In this document: positions 42,861-51,493 of the stretch, piece after piece
Position numbering within the stretch: the first letter of the stretch is position 1
Layout of the letters: the number at the start of each line of letters is the position of its first letter
Origin: Paraglaciecola mesophila KMM 241
Lineage (GTDB): Bacteria; Pseudomonadota; Gammaproteobacteria; Enterobacterales; Alteromonadaceae
DNA: 61,047 nucleotides
Reading direction: 5' to 3'
Assembly: GCF_000315015.1 (NCBI RefSeq)
Contig: NZ_BAEP01000055.1
Coordinates: 1-61,047, forward strand
Position numbers and translations under genes: made by a program
Notes under the pieces: model-generated
The model's database searches: none
Seen by the model: only the letters and a program-made list of their open reading frames with translations
What the model was told of the DNA's origin: nothing

Positions 42861-43799
42861 ATGCTTTTTACTCACAGCCTAAAATACTTAGGCAAGCGTC
42901 ATCATATCGATAGATTTTTATCGCTGCCGGGGATCCTTAGGGAATATGCATTTGTGGTGATGGGTGTTTTTTCACTGACTTTTAGCGTTTCTGCATTTGC
43001 TGAGCCGGTGACAACCATTTTGTACCCTAAGCCTCTGTCGGTTGATGACCATCGGCCTATTTATCCCGTACGTTTATTAGCATTAGCGATAAGTAAACTC
43101 AACAAACCCTATAAGTTGAAACCAAGCAAAGGGCTAATGAATCAAAGCAGAGCACTACGTATGTTAGGCACTCAAAATGCGCCTGATATTGTGTGGACCA
43201 TGACCAGCAAAGACCGAGAAGAGACATACACGCCCATTCGGATCCCCCTCTATAAAGGTTTAATTGGTTGGCGCCTATTTTTAATTCACGCCAGCGCCCA
43301 AAGTCACTTTGATCAGGTTAGTAATTTAGCGGGTTTGCAAGCATATACTGCTGGCCAAGGGCACGATTGGCCTGACTCCTATATTTTAACCAACAGCAAG
43401 ATCGACGTAATGTCGTCATCTATGTATGAGCGCTTGTTTATGATGTTAGACAGCGAGCGATTCGATTTTTTCCCGCGTTCGATTATCGAAATTTGGAATG
43501 AAATAGAGTTTAGGCCGCAATACAACCTCGCAGTAGAGAAGCACCTATTGTTGCGCTATCCCGCTGCGGTTTACTATTTCGTCAATGCTAATAATAAGGA
43601 GCTTGCTGCAGACATAGAGCGTGGCTTGCAAATAGCGTTAGAAGATGGCTCCTTTGACCTGATGTTTGAGAAACATAATCAATGGTTAATTGATAAGTCT
43701 AATTTGTCTGAACGAAATGTGATTGATTTACCCAACCCTTTATTACCTGAGCGAACACCGTTAAAAAATCCAGCCCTTTGGTATCAAATTGAACATTAA
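42861..43799 (+). CDS. periplasmic solute-binding-like protein
   Basis: A 312-residue secreted protein. The signal region (about 32-48 after the ATG) ends SAFA. The mature part has the two-lobe feel of amino-acid-type binding proteins: TTILYPKPLSVDD at the start, a Ser/Met-rich loop (DVMSSSMYERLFMML) and RFDFFPRSIIEIWNE, all seen in Alteromonadales proteins annotated as transporter substrate-binding domain proteins without ABC partners. An upstream in-frame ATG at 42807 would add 18 residues, but the longer N-terminus is unlikely. It may act as a sensor-like binding protein. The yciA gene starts 54 bp after the stop. Confidence 0.75.
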   Translation: MLFTHSLKYLGKRHHIDRFLSLPGILREYAFVVMGVFSLTFSVSAFAEPVTTILYPKPLSVDDHRPIYPVRLLALAISKLNKPYKLKPSKGLMNQSRALRMLGTQNAPDIVWTMTSKDREETYTPIRIPLYKGLIGWRLFLIHASAQSHFDQVSNLAGLQAYTAGQGHDWPDSYILTNSKIDVMSSSMYERLFMMLDSERFDFFPRSIIEIWNEIEFRPQYNLAVEKHLLLRYPAAVYYFVNANNKELAADIERGLQIALEDGSFDLMFEKHNQWLIDKSNLSERNVIDLPNPLLPERTPLKNPALWYQIEH

Positions 43800-43853
43800 T
43801 TTAATGCTACAATCTGGCTAAAACCCCCATTGAATCTTGATACAGGCAGCGAA

Positions 43854-44279
43854 ATGCAAGAAGAAACGCAAGAAGAACATCTCGGTAAACTCACCACACG
43901 AACTCTCGCTATGCCGGCTGACACGAACGCTGCTGGGGATATTTTTGGCGGCTGGGTATTATCACAAATGGACATTGCCGCAGGCATATGTGCGGGTCAG
44001 CGTGCTCAAGGACGAGTTGTCACTGTGTCAGTAGAGAGTATGAGCTTTATCCGCCCTGTACACGTGGGGGATATTCTAGGTTTGTATACCCGCGTTGTGA
44101 AACTAGGGCGCACATCTATGGTTATCAATGTTGAGGCTTGGGTAAGGCGCGATAGAATTGGATTGCGAGAGAAGGTCACCCAAGGACAATTTAAATTTGT
44201 CGCAATTGATGATAAGGGTGTACCCATGCCGCTGCCATCAGAAGACGAATTGCCTGATTATGTGCTAGAGAATTTCTAA
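43854..44279 (+). CDS. yciA: YciA-type acyl-CoA thioesterase
   Basis: A 141-residue hot-dog-fold thioesterase that releases free acids from short and medium acyl-CoAs. The family block TLAMPADTNAAGDIFGGWVLSQMD (about residues 16-39) contains the catalytic Asn and Asp region, and VESMSFIRPVHVGD follows at about 62-75. An ATG at 43830 would add eight residues; the 43854 start is closer to other YciA proteins. In other bacteria, yciA is an attachment gene for some CRISPR-guided Tn7-like elements; here its 3' side is clean. Confidence 0.92.
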   Translation: MQEETQEEHLGKLTTRTLAMPADTNAAGDIFGGWVLSQMDIAAGICAGQRAQGRVVTVSVESMSFIRPVHVGDILGLYTRVVKLGRTSMVINVEAWVRRDRIGLREKVTQGQFKFVAIDDKGVPMPLPSEDELPDYVLENF

Positions 44280-44315
44280 GTATCTTTTAACGGATCCTGC
44301 TGGTTCAAAACAAAT

Positions 44316-44349
44316 CAACACAGCGACAGAGGATCTAGTCGCTGTGTTG
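44316..44349. terminator. bidirectional-type terminator hairpin between convergent genes
   Basis: A perfect 12-bp inverted repeat (CAACACAGCGAC and GTCGCTGTGTTG) with a 10-base loop lies between the ends of yciA and the outer-membrane-protein gene. T- or A-runs are short, so efficiency is uncertain, but position and stem support termination from both sides. Confidence 0.75.
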
Positions 44350-44367
44350 TGGTAAAAATCGCTCTAA

Positions 44368-44928
44368 CTAGAACGAGTAACGTGCAGAGACGCCCATAAT
44401 ATCGTTGTCATCAGAGGTGCGATAAGACACGCTTACGGCAGCCGCAGGCGTAAAGTAATAACTTGCTGCCAAGTTTAAATAGGTATCGTCGTCATCGTCC
44501 AAATCGAGATACGACACGCCGCCATCAAGTTCTATGTTAGGTGTCACACGAGAGCGTATACCCGCTGTTAGGCCGTAGCCATTTTCATCATAATCTTCGA
44601 GTTCAGCTTCCTCATAACTGACCACACCGTATACATCTGTATTGCTTGATGCTGCCATGCGATAACCAATACCTAGGCTCAGCTGGTTAAAATCAATATC
44701 ACTATTGTTGATTTCATCGGATGTGTCCGTGTAGGACCCATTAACAAAAACATTCTTACCTACCAGTGCAGAACCTGAAACTTTAAAACCATCTGGCTCA
44801 TAGTCGCTGTTGTCTACATCGATTTTTGAATAACCGCCTTCCACATAGTTGAAGTCAGGAGAAGCTGCGTAAGCAGTAGGAACGGAAATAACGGTCGCTG
44901 CTAATAAAGCAATTTTTGAAACTTTCAT
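44368..44928 (-). CDS. outer-membrane beta-barrel protein (OmpA-like eight-strand type)
   Basis: A 186-residue protein with a clear signal peptide (MKVSKIALLAATVISVPTAYA, cleaved after residue 20 or 21). The mature region has alternating hydrophobic strands and very acidic Asp-rich turns (DLDDDDDT, DVDNSDYEPD), ending in ARYSF, the C-terminal aromatic signal for barrel assembly. Size fits an eight-strand barrel. Many Alteromonadales carry such small porin-like proteins of unknown role. It is monocistronic with AAGGAA upstream of the ATG. Confidence 0.88.
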   Translation of the reverse strand: MKVSKIALLAATVISVPTAYAASPDFNYVEGGYSKIDVDNSDYEPDGFKVSGSALVGKNVFVNGSYTDTSDEINNSDIDFNQLSLGIGYRMAASSNTDVYGVVSYEEAELEDYDENGYGLTAGIRSRVTPNIELDGGVSYLDLDDDDDTYLNLAASYYFTPAAAVSVSYRTSDDNDIMGVSARYSF

Positions 44929-45212
44929 TGAAATTCCTTAATAAAAAATAAACTGAGTGAGCAACAAAAGTAGTGGATTAGAGACACCTAATCAGACAAT
45001 AAGAACTACTTCTGTCCTGCGCCTTATACATGATGTTAACCAGCTGATTTTCAATAGAAAAAGTTGTAATTTTTGAGATGTTTTTTTAGTATCTAAACGT
45101 GAGAAATTGTTAAGGGATATGTAACGCTCGATTTTTCAATTAGTTGAGAACCCACGCTGGCGTTAAACCCGAACGTACAGTGTTTTATTCATCGGGAATT
45201 TAAGGAAGAAAA

Positions 45213-45440
45213 ATGAAAAAATATATGTTGATACTGCCTTTAGTCTTTGGCTTAGCCGCTTGTGGTACGCCGTCAGTCGAAGATTTGGTTGATGATCCTG
45301 AGCTGTTAAGCGAAGTACTCGCCGAGTGCACTGAGAAACTAATGAAAGGTGAAGAGGTGAAAACCGAAGAGTGCCAGAATGCCACAGAAGCGCAAAAGCA
45401 AATTTTGAATAATGTGATGAAAGGTTTACTTGGTAACTAA
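45213..45440 (+). CDS. small lipoprotein, EexN-like
   Basis: A 75-residue lipoprotein: an N-terminal hydrophobic stretch with lipobox LAAC, mature from Cys 17. The mature sequence SVEDLVDDPELLSEVLAECTEKL...ECQNATEAQ matches the short pattern of EexN-family lipoproteins (a DPE/LLxxxLxEC segment followed by ECxNA), originally described as entry-exclusion proteins of conjugative plasmids. No conjugation genes are nearby, so an entry-exclusion role is not implied. AAGGAAG precedes the ATG. A terminator follows. Confidence 0.8.
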   Translation: MKKYMLILPLVFGLAACGTPSVEDLVDDPELLSEVLAECTEKLMKGEEVKTEECQNATEAQKQILNNVMKGLLGN

Positions 45441-45470
45441 ACTACTTCGAGATATTGTTAAAATATAAAA

Positions 45471-45502
45471 ACGCCCAGCGATGAAAACACATCACTGGGT
45501 GT
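45471..45502. terminator. Rho-independent bidirectional terminator
   Basis: A 13-bp stem with two wobble positions (ACGCCCAGCGATG with CATCACTGGGTGT) and a six-base loop. On the plus strand it is followed by TTTGTTTAT and on the minus strand by TTTTTATATTTT. It lies between the convergent lipoprotein and DUF1499 genes and can serve both. Confidence 0.88.
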
Positions 45503-45551
45503 TTGTTTATCATCTTGCATCGTTATGCATCTGCAGATGATAGGGTAAAGA

Positions 45552-46259
45552 TTAAAGCTTGCTGTTTATGGCATCGATTAAAGTGTGAATACGCTCGGCA
45601 TTTTTACCTAAATCGCTCATACCCACACGAGACTTGCTGCGGACATCAAGGAAGCTCTCTTCACCTGTGGTACGAATACGTACAACTACATCGTCTTTAA
45701 AACCAAACCATCCTGTGGTGTCAGTTGCTTCAACGATGCCTAATGATTTATCTGAATTGACCAGCTCCCAACCTAAGTCCTTGATGGCTGCTTCAGTTGC
45801 ATCAAATACTTGTTCTGTATCTTGAGTATATTTCTGAGTGATCAATTCAGGATAAGCTTCACGTTGTTGCTTAGCGATTTCTTCGCCCGCATATTCCACA
45901 GGGTTAGGTGCATCAGCGCGCAGGGCAACGATAGCCACAAATTTAGGAGGATTGACTAAGTCAGTTGAAATATCATGGATCGGCGGTACTGATTTAGCTT
46001 TGCTCATCATACTCATCGGTAAACCAACGGCAACCAATGCCAAAACAGCTGATACGGCAACACCTGCCCAGCTAATATTTTTACGCATAAAAATAATCTG
46101 GAACAAGATCAAAACTAACGCGGCGATCCCAGCGTATACACCGAAGCGTAAGGCAGCAAAAGCAGTGCCCAACTCGAGTATACCAAATTTGTAAAGAGGG
46201 CCAGGCAGGGCGACAAGCAAAATAGCCAGGAAGCTAACTAAGCTAACCAAGGTCTTCAT
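45552..46259 (-). CDS. DUF1499 membrane protein
   Basis: A 235-residue protein with three N-terminal membrane spans (about residues 3-20, 33-55 and 62-82) and a periplasmic or cytoplasmic DUF1499 domain with VNPPKFVAIVALR, TEQVFDATEAAIKDLGWELV and FLDVRSKSRVGMSDLGKNAERI. Function unknown. I set the start at 46259, where GGAGAA lies 8 bases upstream; the frame continues 20 codons further without support. Confidence 0.88.
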   Translation of the reverse strand: MKTLVSLVSFLAILLVALPGPLYKFGILELGTAFAALRFGVYAGIAALVLILFQIIFMRKNISWAGVAVSAVLALVAVGLPMSMMSKAKSVPPIHDISTDLVNPPKFVAIVALRADAPNPVEYAGEEIAKQQREAYPELITQKYTQDTEQVFDATEAAIKDLGWELVNSDKSLGIVEATDTTGWFGFKDDVVVRIRTTGEESFLDVRSKSRVGMSDLGKNAERIHTLIDAINSKL

Positions 46260-46381
46260 AGAGTGTTCTCCGTTGTTATTATAGTAACGTGAATTTATAG
46301 ACTGATGATATATGAACAACCTAATACTATCAGTAACAGTTTTTGGAATTAACTTTCTAATAAATATTAATGTGGATAAGT

Positions 46382-47221
46382 ATGCAAAATGAAGTCTGGT
46401 TGCGAATGGGCAGTTTTATCTTAGTGTTGGCCCTCATGATGATTTGGGAAGCGGTAATGCCAAATCGTGTTTCACCCGTGGCGCGTTACAAACGTTGGTC
46501 GAGTAACTTTTTTTTAGTTCTGTGTGGCGCGCTTACTGGCAGGTTATTGGTTCCCGCAGGACTTGCCGTTGTGGCAATTTTTGCAGATGAGCAGCAATTC
46601 GGCGTGCTGAATAGACTGCCGGTGCCTGAATGGGCGGCTGTTGCCTTAGCGGTTATCGCTCTTGATTGCCTAATTTACTGGCAGCATCGCGTTTTCCATC
46701 GAGTGCCACTGTTATGGCGTTTGCACCGTGTGCATCATGCTGATCCCCATCTTGATGCATCAACAGGCTTACGTTTTCACCCCATCGAAATCGCCTTGAG
46801 TCTAGGGGTAAAAGGGCTTGGTATATTCTTATTGGGTGTGCCGGTCATGGCTATTTTAATTTTTGAGATTGTACTTAATGCCAGTGCTGTTTTTAATCAC
46901 AGCAATATAAAGCTGCCTAATTGGTTAGAAACGCCTTTGCGTAAAGTGATTGTCACCCAAGCCATGCATCGTATTCATCACAGCCAGGTGGTAACGGAAA
47001 CCGATAGCAACTTTGGATTTTGCTTATCCATATGGGATCGGCTTTTTCATAGCTACACCCATGAAGCCAAAGCCGGTGACGACGGTTTAACGCTTGGCTT
47101 AAAAGAGTACAACAAAGAAAATAACAATACGGGCATAAGTACCGTACTACTGATGCCATTTCGACAAATACCCAAGCAGATGCCACCTAAAAATGGCTCT
47201 CCTAAAAATGAACGCAGTTGA
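46382..47221 (+). CDS. sterol desaturase/fatty-acid hydroxylase family protein
   Basis: A 279-residue membrane di-iron enzyme. Histidine boxes QHRVFHR (about 102-108), HRVHHAD (about 116-122) and HRIHHSQ (about 200) bind the two irons, between four hydrophobic segments. The family hydroxylates or desaturates lipids and hydrocarbons; the substrate here is unknown. An in-frame ATG at 46370 would add four residues. The C-terminus ends in a Pro/Lys-rich tail, and a 16-bp tandem repeat starts 3 bp after the stop. Confidence 0.9.
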   Translation: MQNEVWLRMGSFILVLALMMIWEAVMPNRVSPVARYKRWSSNFFLVLCGALTGRLLVPAGLAVVAIFADEQQFGVLNRLPVPEWAAVALAVIALDCLIYWQHRVFHRVPLLWRLHRVHHADPHLDASTGLRFHPIEIALSLGVKGLGIFLLGVPVMAILIFEIVLNASAVFNHSNIKLPNWLETPLRKVIVTQAMHRIHHSQVVTETDSNFGFCLSIWDRLFHSYTHEAKAGDDGLTLGLKEYNKENNNTGISTVLLMPFRQIPKQMPPKNGSPKNERS

Positions 47222-47224
47222 AAA

Positions 47225-47288
47225 GTGCTCGGCTACTAAGGTGCTCGGCTAACAAAGAGATCGGCTAATAAAGTGCTCGGCTAACAAA
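47225..47288. repeat. 16-bp tandem repeat, four copies, between two convergent genes
   Basis: Four consecutive 16-bp units with consensus GTGCTCGGCTAACAAA at 47225, 47241, 47257 and 47273; copies 2 and 4 are identical. The array fills the gap between the desaturase-like gene stop and the stop of the convergent phosphatidyltransferase gene. Slippage could change its length. No terminator structure is obvious. Confidence 0.92.
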
Positions 47289-47291
47289 GAG

Positions 47292-47912
47292 TTAGCTGTC
47301 TTTGGTGGCTACTAAAGTGTGATAGCCCACCCAAATTCGGATAATGGCAGTAAGCCAGCAGATTACCGCAAACACCGATGCTATCAATACAAATTGATTC
47401 GGGAATAAACAAAACAAACACAGCACTAAAATAGTTTCAAAGCCTTCTGCTAACCCCCCCATATAATGCAAGCTTTTTTGCGGGTAATTAGGGCTATCGA
47501 TACCATGTTTGCTGGCCATAATAGCAAAGGCCAAAAAGCTGCCACCTGTGCCCATAAATGACAGCATCAAAAAGCTGCCTGCTATGGCGTTGTCCATTGG
47601 GTTGGCGCAGACAAAAGCGAAAACGATGGCTGAATAGAATATGAAATCTAAGGTGATATCTAAAAAGCCTCCAGCGTCCGAAGGCGAAGTTTCTCTAGCT
47701 ATTGCGCCGTCTAACCCGTCGCCTAGGCGATTTAGTAAGATTAAGCACAACGCCAATACGTATTGACCATAAATAATGGCCGGCACTGCGAGCATGCCAA
47801 TGACAAAGCCGGCGACTGTCACTGAATCGGCGGTCGCTCCACGTTTAATTAACTGTTTGGCCGCACTGCACAAAGGCTTTTTCAACAGTTTATTTAAAAT
47901 AGGGTCTAGCAT
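47292..47912 (-). CDS. ynjF: CDP-alcohol phosphatidyltransferase, YnjF-like
   Basis: A 206-residue membrane enzyme with about six spans. The catalytic motif DGAIARETSPSDAGGFLDITLD (near residues 68-89) carries the DGxxAR, G, D and D residues of the CDP-alcohol phosphotransferase family, which attaches an alcohol head group to a CDP-lipid. It is the last gene of the ynj-type series, 59 bp after the ATPase gene. In E. coli, ynjF also sits in the ynjABCDEF cluster, which supports the name; the alcohol is unknown. Confidence 0.88.
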   Translation of the reverse strand: MLDPILNKLLKKPLCSAAKQLIKRGATADSVTVAGFVIGMLAVPAIIYGQYVLALCLILLNRLGDGLDGAIARETSPSDAGGFLDITLDFIFYSAIVFAFVCANPMDNAIAGSFLMLSFMGTGGSFLAFAIMASKHGIDSPNYPQKSLHYMGGLAEGFETILVLCLFCLFPNQFVLIASVFAVICWLTAIIRIWVGYHTLVATKDS

Positions 47913-47971
47913 GGTTTACCTTATGTTTATGGGTCGCTAGAGGGCAGACCCATAGAGTTGAGTATACGTTA

Positions 47972-48661
47972 TTAGTTACGCTTAGCGTGCGATGCGCTGG
48001 ACGTGCTATGAAAATAGGCCCCTAAATCTATATGTTGAGCGTGAGCGGGAATGTTGTCGATATCATGACTCACCATAATACTAGGGACACCTTGCTGCTG
48101 CAGTTGCTCAAATGCCCACTGACTTACCTTGGCACTCGTGTTTGGGTCAAGGGCAGCAAATGGCTCATCCATCAATAAAGCTTGAGGTTGATTCGCCAGT
48201 GCGCGCACCAAGCCTACGCGAGAGCGTTCGCCGCCACTGAGCTGATTAGCGAAATGGCCCGCAACATAACCCAGCTCAATCTTCTCGAGCATATTCGTTG
48301 CCGTTTCACGGCGCTGCTGTTTATTCTGTTTTTTACCTTGCTGGTTTTTAGAAAGAGCGGGCAGTGCAAAGCAGATATTGTCTAACACATTCAAATGCGG
48401 AAAAAGATGCACGTCTTGCATTAATAAACCGATACCACGCTGCTCGACGTTCAGGTCGTTGAGCGGCTTTTCGTTCAATATGATGTCACCGCTGATTGAG
48501 GCGTGCTCAATCTCATCACCTAACACCCAGTGCAAAAATGTCGACTTGCCCATACCGCTTGGGCCGGTAAGTACCAGTAATTCACCTTGTTCGAGTGTTA
48601 TATCGGGCAAGGAAATCTGCCCACTAACGGTGTTTATTTGGCAATTATTGATGCGCAGCAT
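47972..48661 (-). CDS. ynjD: ABC transporter ATP-binding protein, YnjD-like
   Basis: A 229-residue ABC ATPase: Walker A GPSGMGKST (about 34-42), signature LSGGERSRVGLVRALA, Walker B ALLMDEPFAALD and the switch histidine in SIMVSHD. I placed the start at 48661, at the MLRINN segment before the first strand; it overlaps the permease gene by 17 bp. It powers the YnjC permease. The whole set resembles E. coli YnjBCD, an importer of unknown substrate. Confidence 0.92.
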   Translation of the reverse strand: MLRINNCQINTVSGQISLPDITLEQGELLVLTGPSGMGKSTFLHWVLGDEIEHASISGDIILNEKPLNDLNVEQRGIGLLMQDVHLFPHLNVLDNICFALPALSKNQQGKKQNKQQRRETATNMLEKIELGYVAGHFANQLSGGERSRVGLVRALANQPQALLMDEPFAALDPNTSAKVSQWAFEQLQQQGVPSIMVSHDIDNIPAHAQHIDLGAYFHSTSSASHAKRN

Positions 48662-50294
48662 CGAAACTTCCTCGAAGACGTTGAGCCAGCACACTGGCGA
48701 TGAAAAAGGCAATAAATGGCAGTGCAGCTTGCACTAACATATAGACTGCAGTGATGCTCTGCTCGTTACCCGATGCAATCGCAACTGCCTCAGTGGTGAT
48801 GGTAGAGACTCGCCCTGCACCCAACATTAGGGTGGGAATGTATTGCGCTACACTGACCGAAAACGCGATGGCCAATGCGCTTAGCAGAGCGGGGCGAAGC
48901 AACATAAAACGTACTTGCCACCAACGTTGCCAATAGGAATAGCCAAAACTGGCAGCAACCAACTCATAATGCCTATCCAGACTTTGAAACGGCCCGCGAA
49001 GCACTAAGTAACTGTAAGCAAAGGTGAAAGGCAAATGCGAGAGGACTATCCAAGCCGTACTGTAACTCGCGCTCATGTCAGTGTGGGCGATTTGCCAGCC
49101 GTACACCATGCTTAGCTGCGGTAACAGTATTGCCAGTAACCACACATAATCGGGTAAATAGCGTTTGCTTTGTCGTTGTAGCTCTAAGGCGATTAAGGTT
49201 ATTGCGACCCCCAGAACGCTGCTAAAAAAGGCAATGTTTAAGCTGTTCAGTAATGGCGTTTGCATGAAAAACCATTCATCTTGCCATAACGTGGTAGACC
49301 AACTCGCTGCGCTAAAAGGGCTTTGCGTATTCCAGCCTAATGACCACAGTAAGAAGGTAAGTAATATCGCTAAGGTTAATAGACTAAAGAGCCCCAACCA
49401 GGCCGTGAATATTCGAGCAAGGCGGGTGATTTTCAATGGATTGGCCATAACGGCAAGAGTACGAATTCGCTTTATAGCGAACCATTCATGAGTATAAATA
49501 GCCGCGACTAATACGCCAAGCATGGTCAATAAAAGCAGATTGCCCAGAAAGGCCATTGCTTGCTCATCTGCGGTGAAGCCAGTTTGCCAGTTATATAACA
49601 CGACCGCGTAGAGCTCAGGAATGTTGGGGCCGATCAGAAGGCTAATGTCGAGTACTGATAAGGTGAAAGCCATCGCTGCGAGTAAGGCCAAGCGAGACTG
49701 CTTCAACACAGTAGGGAAAACCAACAACCACCAACTAGCACTTTCACTGTAGCCAAGTGCTCGACCTTGCAGTAGCCAATCTTTAATCGCCAACTGGCGA
49801 CCCAGTGCGCTGAATATAAATAAAAAGAAGGGCACTTCTTTTATGCTGATAGCAATTAACATGCTCAACAAACTTTTACGCCCAAGGCCAAACCACTCAG
49901 GTGGTGTGCTCCCAAAGAGCTCCCAAAGTACGCTCCACACCATGCCACCTGAACTAAAGAGGTAGACTATGCCTAAAGCTACCGCTAAATGAGGTAATGA
50001 CAGTAAAGGAGCAAGTCGCTGCTCTAAGGCTTGCCAGCGGGGGTTAAAACGATACTGACTGTATACGGTGAATGCCACATACAGCGCAATGATCGGCGCG
50101 AGTAATGAAAGCAGCAGAGAACTTAGAACTGATGACAGGAGGCCGTTATAAGTAAAAAATACGCTCACTTGCTCCCATGAAATTGGTGGTGAGAGCCATA
50201 AGCCCAGCACTACACCAAAAACCGGCAGCCCTGCGACAAATGTAACAAGCAGCCAGCCAGTAGCAAGGGTTAAGCGCCGTATCTTTGTTGCCAT
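48645..50294 (-). CDS. ynjC: ABC transporter permease, YnjC-like double permease
   Basis: A 549-residue inner-membrane protein with about 12 spans in two halves, each with a binding-protein-dependent transport permease domain. The EAA-type loops lie near residues 185-205 (LGYSESASWWLLVFP) and 450-470 (FGYSYWQRWWQVRF). The fused double layout is that of YnjC, ThiP and AfuB/FbpB-type permeases, which often carry thiamine or ferric iron. It overlaps ynjB by 25 bp and ynjD by 17 bp, so it is tightly coupled. Confidence 0.92.
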   Translation of the reverse strand: MATKIRRLTLATGWLLVTFVAGLPVFGVVLGLWLSPPISWEQVSVFFTYNGLLSSVLSSLLLSLLAPIIALYVAFTVYSQYRFNPRWQALEQRLAPLLSLPHLAVALGIVYLFSSGGMVWSVLWELFGSTPPEWFGLGRKSLLSMLIAISIKEVPFFLFIFSALGRQLAIKDWLLQGRALGYSESASWWLLVFPTVLKQSRLALLAAMAFTLSVLDISLLIGPNIPELYAVVLYNWQTGFTADEQAMAFLGNLLLLTMLGVLVAAIYTHEWFAIKRIRTLAVMANPLKITRLARIFTAWLGLFSLLTLAILLTFLLWSLGWNTQSPFSAASWSTTLWQDEWFFMQTPLLNSLNIAFFSSVLGVAITLIALELQRQSKRYLPDYVWLLAILLPQLSMVYGWQIAHTDMSASYSTAWIVLSHLPFTFAYSYLVLRGPFQSLDRHYELVAASFGYSYWQRWWQVRFMLLRPALLSALAIAFSVSVAQYIPTLMLGAGRVSTITTEAVAIASGNEQSITAVYMLVQAALPFIAFFIASVLAQRLRGSFDAAHQ

Positions 50295-51493
50295 GTATCT
50301 TCAATCATTTGTTGCCAAGAGCTGTGTAACTCTTGCTGAGCGGGTAATGTTGAGACTTCATCCAGTAATGGCGTTATGACCGCGGGGTCCCCCCAACTGC
50401 CATTAAGCTTGCGCTCTTGAGCTAACTCGCTCAATAAAAAATGGATCACCACTTTCGCGCCAGCTGGACTTTGCGCCCCTTTAGGAATGGCAAGGTTATG
50501 GCTGTTAGTAATAGCACCGCCCTCAAAGTACACACGTTTTGCAGATTGAGGAATGCGTTTTTCATCTTGCTCTTTGCTTATTTGGTTGGGATTGAAACTG
50601 ACCGTCATTGCCTGTTGATTTTGTTGAAAAAGCGCAAGTTGCTCGGTATTTGAACTAGGAAATGCGCTGCCCTTTTGCCATAGCAAAGGGTGCAGCTTGT
50701 CGAGGTAATTCCATAATGTAGGTAGCAGCTGTTGCTGCGCTTCAGGTGTAGCAAGCTCGAACAAACGTTCATCGTTATGACTAAGCGCCACTAAAAGCTG
50801 TTTCAAAAAAGTCGTGCCATGAAATTCGGGCGGGCGCGGATAACTCATGCGACCGGGCTGTTTCTTCGCTGCGCTAAGGATATCAGCTGGGGTAATGCTC
50901 ATTTGAGCAAAGACGTTTTCATTAGCAATAATGTTGAATTGCCCAACGCCCCAAGGTATTTCGAAGCCATCCATGGGGACACCAAAGTCGTTGCGCAACG
51001 AAAGCTCTTCAGTCGCCAATAGCGTACTATTAGGGATGACTGAAGTAAGCCCCCCGAGTAATAGTTTTTGTTCTTTCAGATAACTAAAGTTTTCACCGTT
51101 TACCCAAAGTAAATCGATAGCACTTTTGCTGCCATCTTCTGCTTTTAACCTGCTAACTGCTTCGCTGATATCGGCTACTTTTACATGGCGCAAACGTACC
51201 TTATAGCGACTGGCAATTTCCCGGGCCGCCCAGCGTAAATAGTCGTTAACTGGTTTTGAACCGCCCCAAGCATAAAAGTACACGGTTTCGCCGCGGGCAG
51301 TGGCCAAGGTTTGCTGCCATTGTTTGGTGCTTTCGAGCTGGCTAGCTTGACTATCATTAAGGTCGTTTAACGCGTCATTTCCGATAGCCACTGATGGAAC
51401 ACATAGCGCTGCCAATAGCAGTACCAAGTTGCTCCGAACTAGTACTTTAACAAGTGTAAAAAAGCGAGTCAGTTTAGAAGTTAGCCACATCAT
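50270..51493 (-). CDS. ynjB: ABC transporter solute-binding protein, YnjB-like
   Basis: A 407-residue periplasmic binding protein with a long N-terminal signal (hydrophobic about residues 18-36). The opening of the mature lobe, ETVYFYAWGGSKPVNDYLRW (about residues 69-88), is typical of YnjB. Overall it resembles family 1/iron-thiamine-type binding proteins. It delivers an unknown ligand to YnjCD. The start codons at 51493 and 51490 lie within the end of the DUF547 gene (20-bp overlap), so translation is coupled. Confidence 0.9.
   Translation of the reverse strand: MMWLTSKLTRFFTLVKVLVRSNLVLLLAALCVPSVAIGNDALNDLNDSQASQLESTKQWQQTLATARGETVYFYAWGGSKPVNDYLRWAAREIASRYKVRLRHVKVADISEAVSRLKAEDGSKSAIDLLWVNGENFSYLKEQKLLLGGLTSVIPNSTLLATEELSLRNDFGVPMDGFEIPWGVGQFNIIANENVFAQMSITPADILSAAKKQPGRMSYPRPPEFHGTTFLKQLLVALSHNDERLFELATPEAQQQLLPTLWNYLDKLHPLLWQKGSAFPSSNTEQLALFQQNQQAMTVSFNPNQISKEQDEKRIPQSAKRVYFEGGAITNSHNLAIPKGAQSPAGAKVVIHFLLSELAQERKLNGSWGDPAVITPLLDEVSTLPAQQELHSSWQQMIEDTWQQRYGA

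Noticed and set aside
43854-44315. yciA as an attachment site for a CRISPR-guided Tn7-like element
   Set aside because: The gene and its 3' flank are intact and run into a normal terminator; no transposon ends or duplicated target bases are present.
45213-45440. EexN-like lipoprotein as a sign of an integrated conjugative element
   Set aside because: No conjugation, relaxase or integrase genes around it; the lipoprotein pattern also occurs outside plasmids.
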